DNA of 17,591 nt from Sediminibacterium sp. (GCA_030158535.1 JAOASV010000055.1:1-17591), one strand, 5' to 3'; shown: positions 6,460-14,714, counted from the first letter of the stretch. Numbers and translations: made by a program. The notes: generated from the sequence alone by a model not told the origin.

Positions 6460-7970
6460 TCAAATCGGTTGTAGGGGAAACTAATGTATATCGCTGTTCC
6501 TTTATGGAGGCTACTTTTTATATGAATTTGCCCAAGATGCTGCTGCACGAGGTAATGCACGAGCATCAGTCCTAGTCCTGTTCCTTCAATATTACCTACG
6601 TTGCTACCTCTAACAAATGCAGTAAAAATTTCACGTTTGTATTTTTCGGGCATGCCAATACCTGCATCCACTACAAGTAGGGTCCACTTGTTTTTTTGAA
6701 ATCGAATTTGCGCCTTTGGCGCTGCTTTGCCTGGCGAATATTTACAGGCATTTGAAATCAAATTTTCAAAAATCATTTGTAGCATATTGCTATCTGCAAT
6801 TTGCATTGTACGCATACCTTTTGTAGAGACAACAATATTTCTGCCGTCTTTGTATGGCATAAATGATTCTGCGGCCACTTTATGTAAAATGCTTGCCACA
6901 TTACAGCTACTTAATTGCAGGGCCAGATTTCCGGATTCAATTTTACTTATGAGTAAAAAGTCGGTGAGTAGTTTGGTCATTTTATCTACTTGACTCGTAA
7001 TTCTGGTCAAATATTTTGACGCCGTTATGGGTGTTTTTTGAAACTGATTGGCTACTTGCATTTCCAAAATTTCGGCACTCGATAATATAATGGAAAGGGG
7101 CGTCCTTAATTCATGTGAAACCAGATTGATAAAATTTGATTTTAATTGACTTAACCGCTTTGCAGCACGTTCCCCTTTTTTATGTTCCTGTTCTGCTCTA
7201 ATAATATCGGTGATATTGGTAAAAAATACAGCAACATGAAGCTTGTTGGTATTGTAGTCGGTAAATTTTGTAAAATGATAACTTAATCGAACCTTATTTT
7301 TTTGGGCATCTAGTAGCCAAGCTACTTTGCTCGGGTGAGCGTACTGTTCTGAAACAGCATAGGATCTAAAGTTTTTTAAAAAGTGGCTGCAACTGCTTTT
7401 TATCGTATCAAAAACATTCTTTGTTGTAGAGCCAAGTGTTTGCTGCCACATTGGATTGCTATACGTTAACTGACCATCATGCGTGCAAACGATAACGAGC
7501 TGCTCCATGGCGTCAATTAAGTGCCTAAAGTCTTTTTCGCGCTCTATTTGAAGTTTTTCACGGTTTCTAATATTGGTAATATTGATTCCGTAGCCAATTA
7601 CAAAATCATGATGTCCATGCTGGTCCCTTACCGGAAAAAACTTTCGGAGATTGAATACTTGTTGGCCTTCTTTGTTTTTATTGACTTCTTCAAATTCTAC
7701 TTGTACGCCTTCTGCTAAAGCTTCCGTAAAATAAGATCTTCTATTAATGGCAAGCTCGATAGGTTTATTAAATGCGGCGCAGTAATCAAAATCATTTTTA
7801 CCTATAATCCAACTTCTGGAATCACTAGCGGAAAGTGCAAGTTTATTTACATATAAGTAGGTATGGTCGGTATCAAAAATGGCAATATCGGCGGGGATAT
7901 TAAAAAGCAGCTGCTTATAAAATTCGTTTTCCTTTTGTAGTGTATGTATCAAATCCATAGAGTCCCCCAT
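6456..7970 (-). CDS. PAS-PAS sensor histidine kinase
   Basis: This 504-residue protein has no membrane segments, so it is probably a cytoplasmic sensor. Residues ~15-135 and ~145-260 are two PAS domains; the first ends with the typical VIGYGINITNIRNRE and the second with VAVFFTNITDIIRAE. The HisKA region has SHELRTPLS (phospho-acceptor His286). The ATPase domain shows an N-box (Asn403 and Asn407 in ENLISNACKYS), G1 box DAGIGM (435-440), F-box IFTAFVRG and G2 box GTGLGL (463-468), so all catalytic motifs are present. It lies two bases after the stop of the upstream response regulator and overlaps the next gene by four. The likely partners are therefore the single-domain regulator and the hybrid kinase. 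The ligand sensed by the PAS domains is unknown. An alternative start is Met5. Confidence 0.92.
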   Translation of the reverse strand: MGDSMDLIHTLQKENEFYKQLLFNIPADIAIFDTDHTYLYVNKLALSASDSRSWIIGKNDFDYCAAFNKPIELAINRRSYFTEALAEGVQVEFEEVNKNKEGQQVFNLRKFFPVRDQHGHHDFVIGYGINITNIRNREKLQIEREKDFRHLIDAMEQLVIVCTHDGQLTYSNPMWQQTLGSTTKNVFDTIKSSCSHFLKNFRSYAVSEQYAHPSKVAWLLDAQKNKVRLSYHFTKFTDYNTNKLHVAVFFTNITDIIRAEQEHKKGERAAKRLSQLKSNFINLVSHELRTPLSIILSSAEILEMQVANQFQKTPITASKYLTRITSQVDKMTKLLTDFLLISKIESGNLALQLSSCNVASILHKVAAESFMPYKDGRNIVVSTKGMRTMQIADSNMLQMIFENLISNACKYSPGKAAPKAQIRFQKNKWTLLVVDAGIGMPEKYKREIFTAFVRGSNVGNIEGTGLGLMLVHYLVQQHLGQIHIKSSLHKGTAIYISFPYNRFE

Positions 7971-7972
7971 CT

Positions 7973-8395
7973 TTATTTGATTTTTATTTGTTGTAGCTGT
8001 GTTACTTCATTTGCAGCTTCCGTTAACAGTTCTAATAGCTTTGCTTTATTGATTGGTTTTTGGATATACCCGCTAATATGACAAGGGTCTTCTTTTTTTA
8101 TAAAATTTTGGTAACTAGTAGCACTAATTACAATGATGCGGGTAAGCGGATACGCCTCTTTATTGACTTTGATGGCCTTAATCACTTCGTATCCATCCAT
8201 GATGGGCATATTGAGGTCAAGTAACATAATGGTAGGAATATTTTTTCCCAGGTTTAATTGCCTCATTGCTTCCGCTCCATTGATGGCGTCCGCAGTGATA
8301 CAATCAAAAGATTGCAGCAAAAAATGAAGTAAAGCCCTATTTACTTCGTCGTCGTCTACTATGAGTAACCTACATTTTGAAACCTTCAAAAGCAT
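7973..8395 (-). CDS. Single-domain response regulator (CheY-like)
   Basis: This is a 140-residue receiver with no output domain. In the numbering from this start it has the acidic cluster DDD at 14-16 (LLIVDDDEVN), phospho-acceptor Asp60 (IMLLDLNMPIMDG), Ser91 (VISATS) and Lys113 (YIQKP), so it should be phosphorylatable. The frame is open upstream to an ATG at 8500, giving 175 residues. I prefer 8395 because the extra 35 residues are Cys/Gly-rich, unlike receiver domains, and single-domain regulators are usually 120-140 residues; ATGs at 8455 and 8446 are other options. It is the first gene of the signalling operon and probably acts by protein contact or as a phosphate shuttle between the two downstream kinases. 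Confidence 0.88.
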   Translation of the reverse strand: MLLKVSKCRLLIVDDDEVNRALLHFLLQSFDCITADAINGAEAMRQLNLGKNIPTIMLLDLNMPIMDGYEVIKAIKVNKEAYPLTRIIVISATSYQNFIKKEDPCHISGYIQKPINKAKLLELLTEAANEVTQLQQIKIK

Positions 8396-8543
8396 ATCAT
8401 TACAAGCTAGCACTTTTGAGCATGAACCCCCATTTTTGACCCTCATTTGGGCCATGTATTTACCGCAAATTTTTATTAGACGCCTTCGGCCTAAAGCCAT
8501 AAATTAGCAAGTACTTTCTAATATGTTACGATAAACCCTTGTT

Positions 8544-9917
8544 ATGCAAATACTTAAATCTGCAATCCTTGCAACTGTTTTATGTGCTTTTTTAGGAGCA
8601 CCTGTAATGGCACAAACTAAAAAAGGAGGTAATTGGACCCCGCTTTTTAACGGTAAAGACCTAGCTGGTTGGAAGCAATTAAATGGCAAGGCAAAGTATG
8701 AAGTGATCAATGGTGAAATTGTGGGTGCTACGGTTTTGGGAGAGCCCAATTCATTTTTAGTTACCGAAAAAAACTATGGCGATTTTATATTGGAATTAGA
8801 ATTCAAATTAGAGGATATGATGAATTCTGGTATCCAGTTTAGAAGTGAAAGTAAACCCGAATATTTAAATGGCAGGGTGCATGGATATCAGTATGAAATA
8901 GATCCGTCACCTAGGGCCTGGACAGCAGGTATTTATGATGAGAGTAGACGCGATTGGTTGTATCCAGTTTCTTATAACGAGCCCGCAAAAACACTTTTTA
9001 AATTTCAAGCATGGAACAAGTGCCGCATCGAATGTATAGGTAATAGTATTCGTACTTTTTTAAATGGTAAACCGGTAGCAAGTTTAGTAGATGATTTAAC
9101 CCCCGCTGGATTTATTGCGCTGCAAGTGCATTCAATTGGCAAAGCAGAAGAAGCAGGTAAAAAAATTAGATGGAGAAATATCAATATTCAAACAGCTAAT
9201 TTGCAACCTACACCACTTGATCCCACATTTGTTGTCAACCTAATACCCAATCATGTGTCGGAGCAAGAAAAAATGCAAGGCGTACACTTACTCTTTGATG
9301 GCAAAACTACAAACGGTTGGAGAGGTGCCTACAAAACAGGTTTCCCAGAAAAAGGTTGGAAAGCAAATGATGGCATTTTAGCCGTGCAGCCAGGGGATGG
9401 TGGAGAAGCTACCAATGGTGGCGATATTGTTTCTGAAAATGAATACGATGCCTTTATTTTTCAGTTTGAATTTAAAATGACAGCTGGTGCTAATAGCGGC
9501 GTAAAATACTTTGTTACTGAAAAAGAAAACAATGCTGGGTCGGCCATTGGATTAGAGTATCAAATACTGGATGACGCCCTTCATCCAGATGCTAAATTAG
9601 GATCGATTGGCAACAGAACCCTTGGGTCACTCTATGATTTAATTCCTTCTGTTAAAGAAAATCGTGCGCGCCGTAAAATTGGCGAATGGAATAGAGGGAT
9701 GATTAAAGTAGCAAAAGATGGTACGGTATCGCATTATTTAAACGGATGGAAAATGCTCGAATACAAAAGAGGGGAGCAATATTTTTATGCACTAGTAGCA
9801 AAAAGTAAATATGCCAACTGGCCTAATTTTGGCATGGCACCTAAGGGCCGATTGTTACTGCAAGACCATGGCAACGAAGTTTCTTTTAGAAGCTTAAAAA
9901 TGCAAGTGCTGAATTAA
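8544..9917 (+). CDS. Secreted protein with two DUF1080 (3-keto-disaccharide hydrolase) domains
   Basis: This 457-residue protein has a signal peptide with likely cleavage after PVMAQ (residues 1-24). Two DUF1080 domains follow: residues ~29-215, opening with TPLFNGKDLAGWK, and ~245-455, opening with HLLFDGKTTNGWR. Each contains the family's NSGIQFR / NSGVKYF strand and a YQYEI / LEYQIL strand. DUF1080 domains have a concanavalin-like fold, and some members hydrolyse 3-keto-glycosides in the periplasm. Whether both copies are active is not visible. Most family members carry one domain, so the duplication is notable. A LacI-family regulator gene meets it tail to tail two bases away and might control it or a nearby sugar locus. 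No oxidoreductase or SusCD pair is in the window, so the substrate is open. Confidence 0.9.
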   Translation: MQILKSAILATVLCAFLGAPVMAQTKKGGNWTPLFNGKDLAGWKQLNGKAKYEVINGEIVGATVLGEPNSFLVTEKNYGDFILELEFKLEDMMNSGIQFRSESKPEYLNGRVHGYQYEIDPSPRAWTAGIYDESRRDWLYPVSYNEPAKTLFKFQAWNKCRIECIGNSIRTFLNGKPVASLVDDLTPAGFIALQVHSIGKAEEAGKKIRWRNINIQTANLQPTPLDPTFVVNLIPNHVSEQEKMQGVHLLFDGKTTNGWRGAYKTGFPEKGWKANDGILAVQPGDGGEATNGGDIVSENEYDAFIFQFEFKMTAGANSGVKYFVTEKENNAGSAIGLEYQILDDALHPDAKLGSIGNRTLGSLYDLIPSVKENRARRKIGEWNRGMIKVAKDGTVSHYLNGWKMLEYKRGEQYFYALVAKSKYANWPNFGMAPKGRLLLQDHGNEVSFRSLKMQVLN

Positions 9918-9919
9918 TA

Positions 9920-10888
9920 TTACGCTTTGCTTTGTTCCCAGGAAATAGAAAGTAGTTTTTCCGAAGCGGGTGTTTTTGTGCGCATCACAGCAAGTAACAG
10001 TTGCAAGGTTTCTTTTGCTACTTGTGTACCACTGTAATGTGCATAGGATATAGTAGGGGTTAATAAGCTAGGCAAATCTGTTTCACTTAATCCAAATATA
10101 TCCACTGCATGCTCAGTTGCCTGCAAAGCCTGCCATGCGCCCAATAGCAGTGTATCATTCATGCAAAAAATAGCGTCGTATTTTTTTTGCGCCAACGCTA
10201 ATTTGCAAAGGGTATAAGCCTCTGTGGTATTAGCTGCATACTCCACACCAATATTATTTTCGTGCGCCGACACCGTATCTATAAATGCATTTAAAATAAG
10301 TTCTGTACTTTGCGAAGGAGTAGCGTCAAAAATGGCGAGAATATGCCGCTTATTTTTTTCAATCATTTTTTGTGCCACAAGATTTGCGACTGCTTCCATG
10401 TCTTCTTTAAAATGATGCACCCCAGTACTTGGAACAGTGCCACCCACTACCACAATGGGCACACCCAATTCTTTTATTTTTTTAAATTTGGGGTTACTAG
10501 GCTGTGAAGGATCTTGGCAAATGATAATGCCGTGTACTTTATTTTGTTTGCAAAATTTTATTTGCGCTGTAGTGCTAACCGTATTGTTTGTAAGCGGCAA
10601 AACAAGTAAGCTATAATCTGCGTTTTCTGCCAACTGATTGGCCGCATGTAAAAAATCTTGAAAATATTTTGAAGGCGTAACCGGAATAAAGAGCGCTATA
10701 AAATGACTGCTTCTGATGGCATTATACACCGTATTTGGATTGGGCGAATAATTAAGTGTAGCTGCGGCGGCTAAAACTTTTTTTCTAGTTTGTACCGAAA
10801 TATCTGGATGTCCTTTAAGGGCTCTTGATACCGTTGAAATACTAAGCCCTACTGCGGCGGCAATTTTATGTAGCGTAGTGTCTGACAT
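9920..10888 (-). CDS. LacI-family transcriptional regulator
   Basis: This is a 322-residue repressor or activator. The N-terminal LacI helix-turn-helix spans residues 5-25 (TLHKIAAAVGLSISTVSRAL), followed by the hinge region LNYSPNP (46-52) and a periplasmic-binding-protein-like effector domain (residues ~60-320). That domain includes KVHGIIICQ, IPIVVVGG-type and YDAIFCMND segments typical of the family. It should bind DNA as a dimer and respond to a sugar or related ligand. It is convergent with the DUF1080 gene (two-base gap) and divergent from the YcxB-like gene (39-base gap). The effector and target genes cannot be read from the sequence; control of carbohydrate use is the usual family role. 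Confidence 0.93.
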   Translation of the reverse strand: MSDTTLHKIAAAVGLSISTVSRALKGHPDISVQTRKKVLAAAATLNYSPNPNTVYNAIRSSHFIALFIPVTPSKYFQDFLHAANQLAENADYSLLVLPLTNNTVSTTAQIKFCKQNKVHGIIICQDPSQPSNPKFKKIKELGVPIVVVGGTVPSTGVHHFKEDMEAVANLVAQKMIEKNKRHILAIFDATPSQSTELILNAFIDTVSAHENNIGVEYAANTTEAYTLCKLALAQKKYDAIFCMNDTLLLGAWQALQATEHAVDIFGLSETDLPSLLTPTISYAHYSGTQVAKETLQLLLAVMRTKTPASEKLLSISWEQSKA

Positions 10889-10901
10889 AATTAAAATTAG
10901 T

Positions 10902-10909
10902 TACTTTTG
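10902..10909 (+). promoter_or_regulatory. TAnnTTTG promoter element upstream of the YcxB-like gene
   Basis: TACTTTTG matches the Bacteroidota -7 consensus exactly and lies 18 bases before the ATG at 10928. No clear TTG -33 element is seen at the expected distance. Confidence 0.35.
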
Positions 10910-10927
10910 ATCTAATCTATCTCAAAT

Positions 10928-11401
10928 ATGCAGCATTCATTTAGTTACGAGAAAAATAAAGTGATTCAGGGTGTACGTTATCATTTCGTACAAGACAGGG
11001 CCGTAAAAATTTTAGTTATTCTCATCAATGTGTTTGCGATTGTTTCTGCAGCACTTTTTTATTCAAAAAAAATCAGACCAGAACCTTTTTTATTGGGATC
11101 GGTATTGTGGCTTGTTATGATGGTTACTTTTTGGTACATCATGCCGCATACGATTTATAAAAAATCAGCAACTTTTAAAGACAGCTTTACCATTAACTTT
11201 TCAGATGCAGAGGTAACGCTATCAAACGATAGGGGTTCGGTGCACTGGAACTGGTATAAGTTTTCTAAATTTTTTGAAAGCCCCCATTTTTTTCATTTAT
11301 ACTTTGATGCCAAATCCTTTTTTATTGTTCCCAAAGAAGGAATGCTCGACGACATGCGTCATGAACTAAGGGGGCTACTCAATAAAAAAATAGGCGCTTA
11401 A
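10928..11401 (+). CDS. YcxB-like membrane protein
   Basis: This 157-residue protein has two membrane segments (about residues 26-45 and 53-72). They are preceded by a short cytoplasmic N-terminus and followed by a soluble domain with the pattern FTINFSDAEVTLSNDRGSVHWNWYKFSKFFESPHFFHLYF, here cited only for its order: beta strands, then the Trp-rich segment at residues ~106-115, then F-L-Y-F. That layout is the one seen in YcxB-family proteins, whose function is not known. It ends four bases from the convergent GNAT gene. It sits alone between the LacI gene and the GNAT gene with its own likely promoter. The family call is moderately confident. Confidence 0.75.
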   Translation: MQHSFSYEKNKVIQGVRYHFVQDRAVKILVILINVFAIVSAALFYSKKIRPEPFLLGSVLWLVMMVTFWYIMPHTIYKKSATFKDSFTINFSDAEVTLSNDRGSVHWNWYKFSKFFESPHFFHLYFDAKSFFIVPKEGMLDDMRHELRGLLNKKIGA

Positions 11402-11404
11402 ACC

Positions 11405-11833
11405 TTATAAAGTCTTTTGCATCTCGTAATGCGGAATGGTCACTTCTTCAAACTCTTCGCCTACAATTTGATACCCTAGTTTTTGGTAAAAGCCAACGGC
11501 TGTTTTGCGGGCATGCATGTGTAACATTTTGTAGCCCCTGTCGCGCGCTACGTTTTCGGCAAAATTCATAATCACCCTTCCAACACCTTTGCCTTGTAGG
11601 CCATCTACAACCGCCATTTGACGTAGGCGGATAACCGTTTTGCTGTCTGGGGTTAAAATGCAACAGCCTTCTAAATCATCCTCTTCAAAAAAGCCAATTA
11701 AAATATCGTCTTTTTCTTTGTCTAAATCGGCTTGATTAAAGGTTAGACCAAGTGGATTACGCAGTATTTGGAACCTTAAATCCACCATTTTTTGGTAAGC
11801 AGGCGATCCAAATTCAATTATTTTTAATGACAT
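11405..11833 (-). CDS. GNAT-family N-acetyltransferase
   Basis: This is a 142-residue acetyltransferase. The acetyl-CoA-binding motif A is at residues 70-90 (LRQMAVV, then LQGKGVGRVIMN, with Q80-G-K-G-V-G-R86 as the pyrophosphate loop). Motif B includes ARKTAVGFYQKLGYQIVGEEF (about 108-128, cited by its key Ala, Phe-Tyr and Gly-Tyr positions), and the C-terminus ends IPHYEMQK, as in ElaA-type proteins of Bacteroidota. The acceptor substrate is unknown. It is transcribed away from acpP with 163 bases between, and is convergent with the YcxB-like gene. The gene looks complete. Confidence 0.9.
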   Translation of the reverse strand: MSLKIIEFGSPAYQKMVDLRFQILRNPLGLTFNQADLDKEKDDILIGFFEEDDLEGCCILTPDSKTVIRLRQMAVVDGLQGKGVGRVIMNFAENVARDRGYKMLHMHARKTAVGFYQKLGYQIVGEEFEEVTIPHYEMQKTL

Positions 11834-11944
11834 AAGCGGCGCTTTAACTACAATATAGGCATGATTTTCATGATTTTAGGTGCTATACCTGCTTTTGTGC
11901 ATAATTGAACTGCATGTCTGTGGAAACAAAAATGTCCGAAAAGA

Positions 11945-11973
11945 TTGGTTATTTAACAAAAAGTATATTTTTG
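11945..11973 (+). promoter_or_regulatory. Bacteroidota-type promoter of acpP
   Basis: TTG at 11945-11947 and TATTTTTG (TAnnTTTG) at 11966-11973 are 18 bases apart, a good fit to the -33/-7 consensus of the primary sigma factor of Bacteroidota. The ATG of acpP is 23 bases downstream. This is the strongest promoter match in the window, consistent with high acpP expression. Confidence 0.6.
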
Positions 11974-11996
11974 CGCCGTAAACAAAACTTTTTACA

Positions 11997-12233
11997 ATGT
12001 CAGACATCGCAACAAGAGTTAAGAAAATCATCGTTGACAAATTAGGCGTAGACGAAGCAGAAGTTACAAATGAAGCTTCTTTTACCAATGACCTCGGTGC
12101 AGATTCACTCGATACCGTTGAGTTAATTATGGAATTCGAAAAAGAATTCAACATTTCTATTCCAGACGAGCAGGCTGAAACCATTACTACAGTTGGCCAA
12201 GCTGTTGCCTACTTGGAAGAGCACGCTAAATAA
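11997..12233 (+). CDS. acpP: Acyl carrier protein
   Basis: This 78-residue acidic protein carries the growing acyl chain in type II fatty acid synthesis. The phosphopantetheine attachment site is Ser37 in LGADSLDTVELIMEFE, the near-universal ACP motif. The rest follows the four-helix ACP pattern, and the length is normal. It is followed by fabF (88-base gap containing a strong hairpin) and then rnc, a common bacterial grouping. A good promoter lies immediately upstream. The identification is secure. Confidence 0.97.
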   Translation: MSDIATRVKKIIVDKLGVDEAEVTNEASFTNDLGADSLDTVELIMEFEKEFNISIPDEQAETITTVGQAVAYLEEHAK

Positions 12234-12259
12234 GCATTCTATTTAGGAATAATTTTTTT

Positions 12260-12301
12260 TAATCCGCCTTTCTAAAGTTTACCGCTTTGAAAGGCGGATT
12301 A
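12260..12301 (+). terminator. Strong hairpin between acpP and fabF, without a 3' U-tract
   Basis: TAATCCGCCTTTC (12260-12272) pairs perfectly with GAAAGGCGGATTA (12289-12301). After a bulged T, AAAG (12274-12277) pairs with CTTT (12285-12288), leaving loop TTTACCG. The T-run lies before the hairpin (12253-12260), not after, so a classical rho-independent terminator is doubtful. An mRNA-stabilising or attenuating structure that favours acpP over fabF is an alternative. Confidence 0.5.
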
Positions 12302-12322
12302 TCACTTAATCAGGTTTAAGTT

Positions 12323-13576
12323 ATGGCACTTAAAAGAGTCGTTGTTACAGGAATTGGTACGCTAACACCTATTGGAAATAATCTACATGATTATTGGAAC
12401 AATTTATTAGCGGGCGTTTCAGGGGCAGCACCTATTACTCTTTTTGAAGCTTCTAAATTTAAAACACGCTTTGCGTGTGAGATTAAGGGCTTTGATCCAA
12501 CAGAATTCATGGATCGTAAAGAAGCTAGAAAATTAGACCGTTTTGCACAAATTGCCCTTGTTGCCAGCGACCAAGCTGTTGCTGATGCGGGTATTTCAAA
12601 AGATAATGTCGATCCAGACCGTGTTGGTGTCATTTTTGCAAGTGGCATTGGTGGTCTTGTAACTTTTCAGGAAGAAGTATTAAACTTCGCCTCAGGGGAT
12701 GGAACACCTCGTTTCAATCCTTTCTTCATACCAAAAATGATATTGGATATAGCTGCTGGACAAATTTCCATGCGTCATGGATTTAGAGGTCCTAACTATG
12801 CAGTGGTAAGTGCTTGTGCATCTAGTACCAATGGTATTGTTTGCGCAGTGGATACCATCAGATTAGGAAAAGCAGATATCGTTGTTGCCGGTGGTGCCGA
12901 AGCCGTAATTGGCGAAGCAGGTATTGGTGGATTTAACGCCATGAAAGCCATGAGTGAGCGCAACGATGACCCAGCAACTGCTAGCCGCCCTTACGACAAA
13001 GACAGAGATGGCTTTGTAATGGGTGAAGCAGCAGGTGCCCTTATTTTAGAAGATTATGACCACGCTATAAAACGTGGTGCCAAAATATATTGTGAAATTG
13101 CGGGTGGTGGTGCAACTGCCGATGCATATCACTTAACAGCTCCTCATCCAGAAGGACTTGGTGCATTAAATGTAATGCGTGCTGCATTAAACGATGCAGG
13201 TATGAAGCCAGAAGAAATTGATTATATCAATACGCATGGTACTTCTACGCCGCTTGGTGATGGCGCCGAAACAAAAGCCATTACAGGTGTATTTGGCGAG
13301 CATGCATACAACCTCAATATTTCTGCTACAAAATCTATGACGGGCCACTGCCTGGGTGCTGCGGGTGTGATTGAAACCATCGCGTGTATCCAGTCAGTAA
13401 TTCATGATATTGTACCGCCTACCATCAACCATTTTACAGACGATCCAACCCTAGATCCAAGACTTAATTTCACTTTCAATGCCCCTCAAAAACGAGTAGT
13501 GAATGCTGCATTGAGTAATACGTTTGGATTTGGCGGACACAATGCTTGTGTGATTGTCAAAAAATTTATAGCTTAA
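12323..13576 (+). CDS. fabF: 3-oxoacyl-ACP synthase II
   Basis: This 417-residue condensing enzyme elongates acyl-ACP with malonyl-ACP. The Cys-His-His catalytic triad is visible: Cys165 in VVSACASSTNG, His305 in NTHGTSTPLGD and His342 in KSMTGHCLGAAG, with the conserved Lys337. The C-terminal NTFGFGGHNACVIVK block is also typical. The length is normal for FabF. It lies 88 bases after acpP and three bases before rnc, so it is probably in the same transcription unit, possibly tuned by the hairpin at 12260-12301. The assignment as KAS II rather than KAS I rests on overall motif wording and the acpP context. Confidence 0.97.
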   Translation: MALKRVVVTGIGTLTPIGNNLHDYWNNLLAGVSGAAPITLFEASKFKTRFACEIKGFDPTEFMDRKEARKLDRFAQIALVASDQAVADAGISKDNVDPDRVGVIFASGIGGLVTFQEEVLNFASGDGTPRFNPFFIPKMILDIAAGQISMRHGFRGPNYAVVSACASSTNGIVCAVDTIRLGKADIVVAGGAEAVIGEAGIGGFNAMKAMSERNDDPATASRPYDKDRDGFVMGEAAGALILEDYDHAIKRGAKIYCEIAGGGATADAYHLTAPHPEGLGALNVMRAALNDAGMKPEEIDYINTHGTSTPLGDGAETKAITGVFGEHAYNLNISATKSMTGHCLGAAGVIETIACIQSVIHDIVPPTINHFTDDPTLDPRLNFTFNAPQKRVVNAALSNTFGFGGHNACVIVKKFIA

Positions 13577-13579
13577 GTT

Positions 13580-14287
13580 GTGCAGTTTTTTAAGCAACTT
13601 TTTTCCTCCTCATCATCAAATAGTTTTGATCAACAATTAAGAAACGTGCTTGGTTTTAAACCAGGTAAATTACTCTTATATTCTACTGCACTAAGCCACC
13701 GTTCTGTGAAAGAAACAGCAGAGGCAAACAATGAACGTTTAGAATATTTAGGAGATGCTGTGTTAAGTGCCGTAGTGGCAGATTATTTATTTAAGAGATA
13801 CCCATACAAAGGCGAAGGTTTTTTAACTGAGATGCGCAGTAAGATGGTGAATAGGCAACAACTCAATGACGTTGCACTTAAAATGGGTCTTCGAAAATTA
13901 ACCATGTATAATAAATTTGACAATGCTTTAAAAGGAAGTCAAATTTTTGGCAATACGCTAGAAGCATTGGTGGGAGCGGTTTACCTCGATCAAGGATATA
14001 TTAAAACACAGGCTTGGGTACTCAAACAAATTGTGATACCACATATGTTTGTGGACGATTTAGAACAGATTGATATTAATTTGAAAAATAAATTAATTGG
14101 CTGGGCTAGTAAAAATGGAAAGGTATTGGACTTTGAACTCGTAGAGGAAAAAATGGAAGGCACACGCAGGCTATTTACCATTCATGTTACCATCGACGGC
14201 GAAGTGATTGCACTTGGTAAAGGTTACAATAAAAAAGACGCGAGTCAAGTAGCGGCGCAAGTTGCAGTAGAAAAATTAGCGCTCTAA
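13580..14287 (+). CDS. rnc: Ribonuclease III (GTG start)
   Basis: This is a 235-residue double-strand-specific RNase involved in rRNA and mRNA processing. The RNase III signature NERLEYLGDAVL (residues 52-63) supplies acidic metal ligands, and a second acidic site is in GNTLEALVGAVYLDQG. A C-terminal double-stranded RNA-binding domain covers about residues 165-235 (NKLIGWASKNGK ... KKDASQVAAQVAVEKL). The only workable start is GTG at 13580, since the next internal Met lies inside the catalytic domain (residue 85). The gap to fabF is three bases, indicating co-transcription and probably coupled translation. It is convergent with the epimerase gene. Confidence 0.95.
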   Translation: MQFFKQLFSSSSSNSFDQQLRNVLGFKPGKLLLYSTALSHRSVKETAEANNERLEYLGDAVLSAVVADYLFKRYPYKGEGFLTEMRSKMVNRQQLNDVALKMGLRKLTMYNKFDNALKGSQIFGNTLEALVGAVYLDQGYIKTQAWVLKQIVIPHMFVDDLEQIDINLKNKLIGWASKNGKVLDFELVEEKMEGTRRLFTIHVTIDGEVIALGKGYNKKDASQVAAQVAVEKLAL

Positions 14288-14303
14288 TTTCAGGGCATCC
14301 ATT

Positions 14304-14714
14304 TTATTTCGCTTCAATAATTTCTTGGCATAATTCTACCAAAACACCGCCCGTATCTTTTGGGTGTAAAAAACAAACCCATTTATTGTCTGCTCCTCTT
14401 TTGGGCGCCTCTTGTAATAGGGTAAAGCCCTCGGTTTGCATGCGGGCCATTTCGGCATAAATATCTTCTACTTCATAAGCGATATGATGAATACCTTCCC
14501 CTTTTTTATCAATATACCTGGCAATCACCCCTTCAGGGTCTGTAGAGCACAAAAGTTCAATTTTACTATCGCCTACTTTAAAAAAAGCGGTATTTACCTT
14601 TTCGGAAGCCACCAACTCCTGTTTGTAGCAGGCAGTGTTTAACATTTTCTCGTATAATGGCACCGAAACTTCAAAATTTTTGACCGCGATTCCAATATGT
14701 TCGATTTTTTTCAT
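14304..14714 (-). CDS. mce: Methylmalonyl-CoA epimerase
   Basis: This 136-residue glyoxalase-fold (VOC) enzyme interconverts the 2R and 2S forms of methylmalonyl-CoA in propionate metabolism. It has two beta-alpha-beta-beta-beta units, with likely metal ligands His6 (KIEHIGIAV), Glu53 (KIELLCS), His77 (GIHHIAYEV) and Glu127 (GVLVELCQ). The GAPKRGADNKWVCFLHP-type region before the last strand is typical of the epimerase rather than of lactoylglutathione lyase (here read as EAPKRGADNKWVCFLHP). It is transcribed opposite to its neighbours rnc and the cysteine desulfurase gene. Confidence 0.92.
   Translation of the reverse strand: MKKIEHIGIAVKNFEVSVPLYEKMLNTACYKQELVASEKVNTAFFKVGDSKIELLCSTDPEGVIARYIDKKGEGIHHIAYEVEDIYAEMARMQTEGFTLLQEAPKRGADNKWVCFLHPKDTGGVLVELCQEIIEAK

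Noticed and set aside
8396..8500. N-terminal extension of the single-domain response regulator
   Set aside because: The 35 residues are Cys/Gly-rich and do not resemble a receiver domain; the 140-residue form fits the family better, although the longer form cannot be excluded.
11860..11877. CATGATTTT repeated twice in tandem upstream of acpP
   Set aside because: Two copies of a 9-base AT-rich word are not enough to claim a functional repeat.
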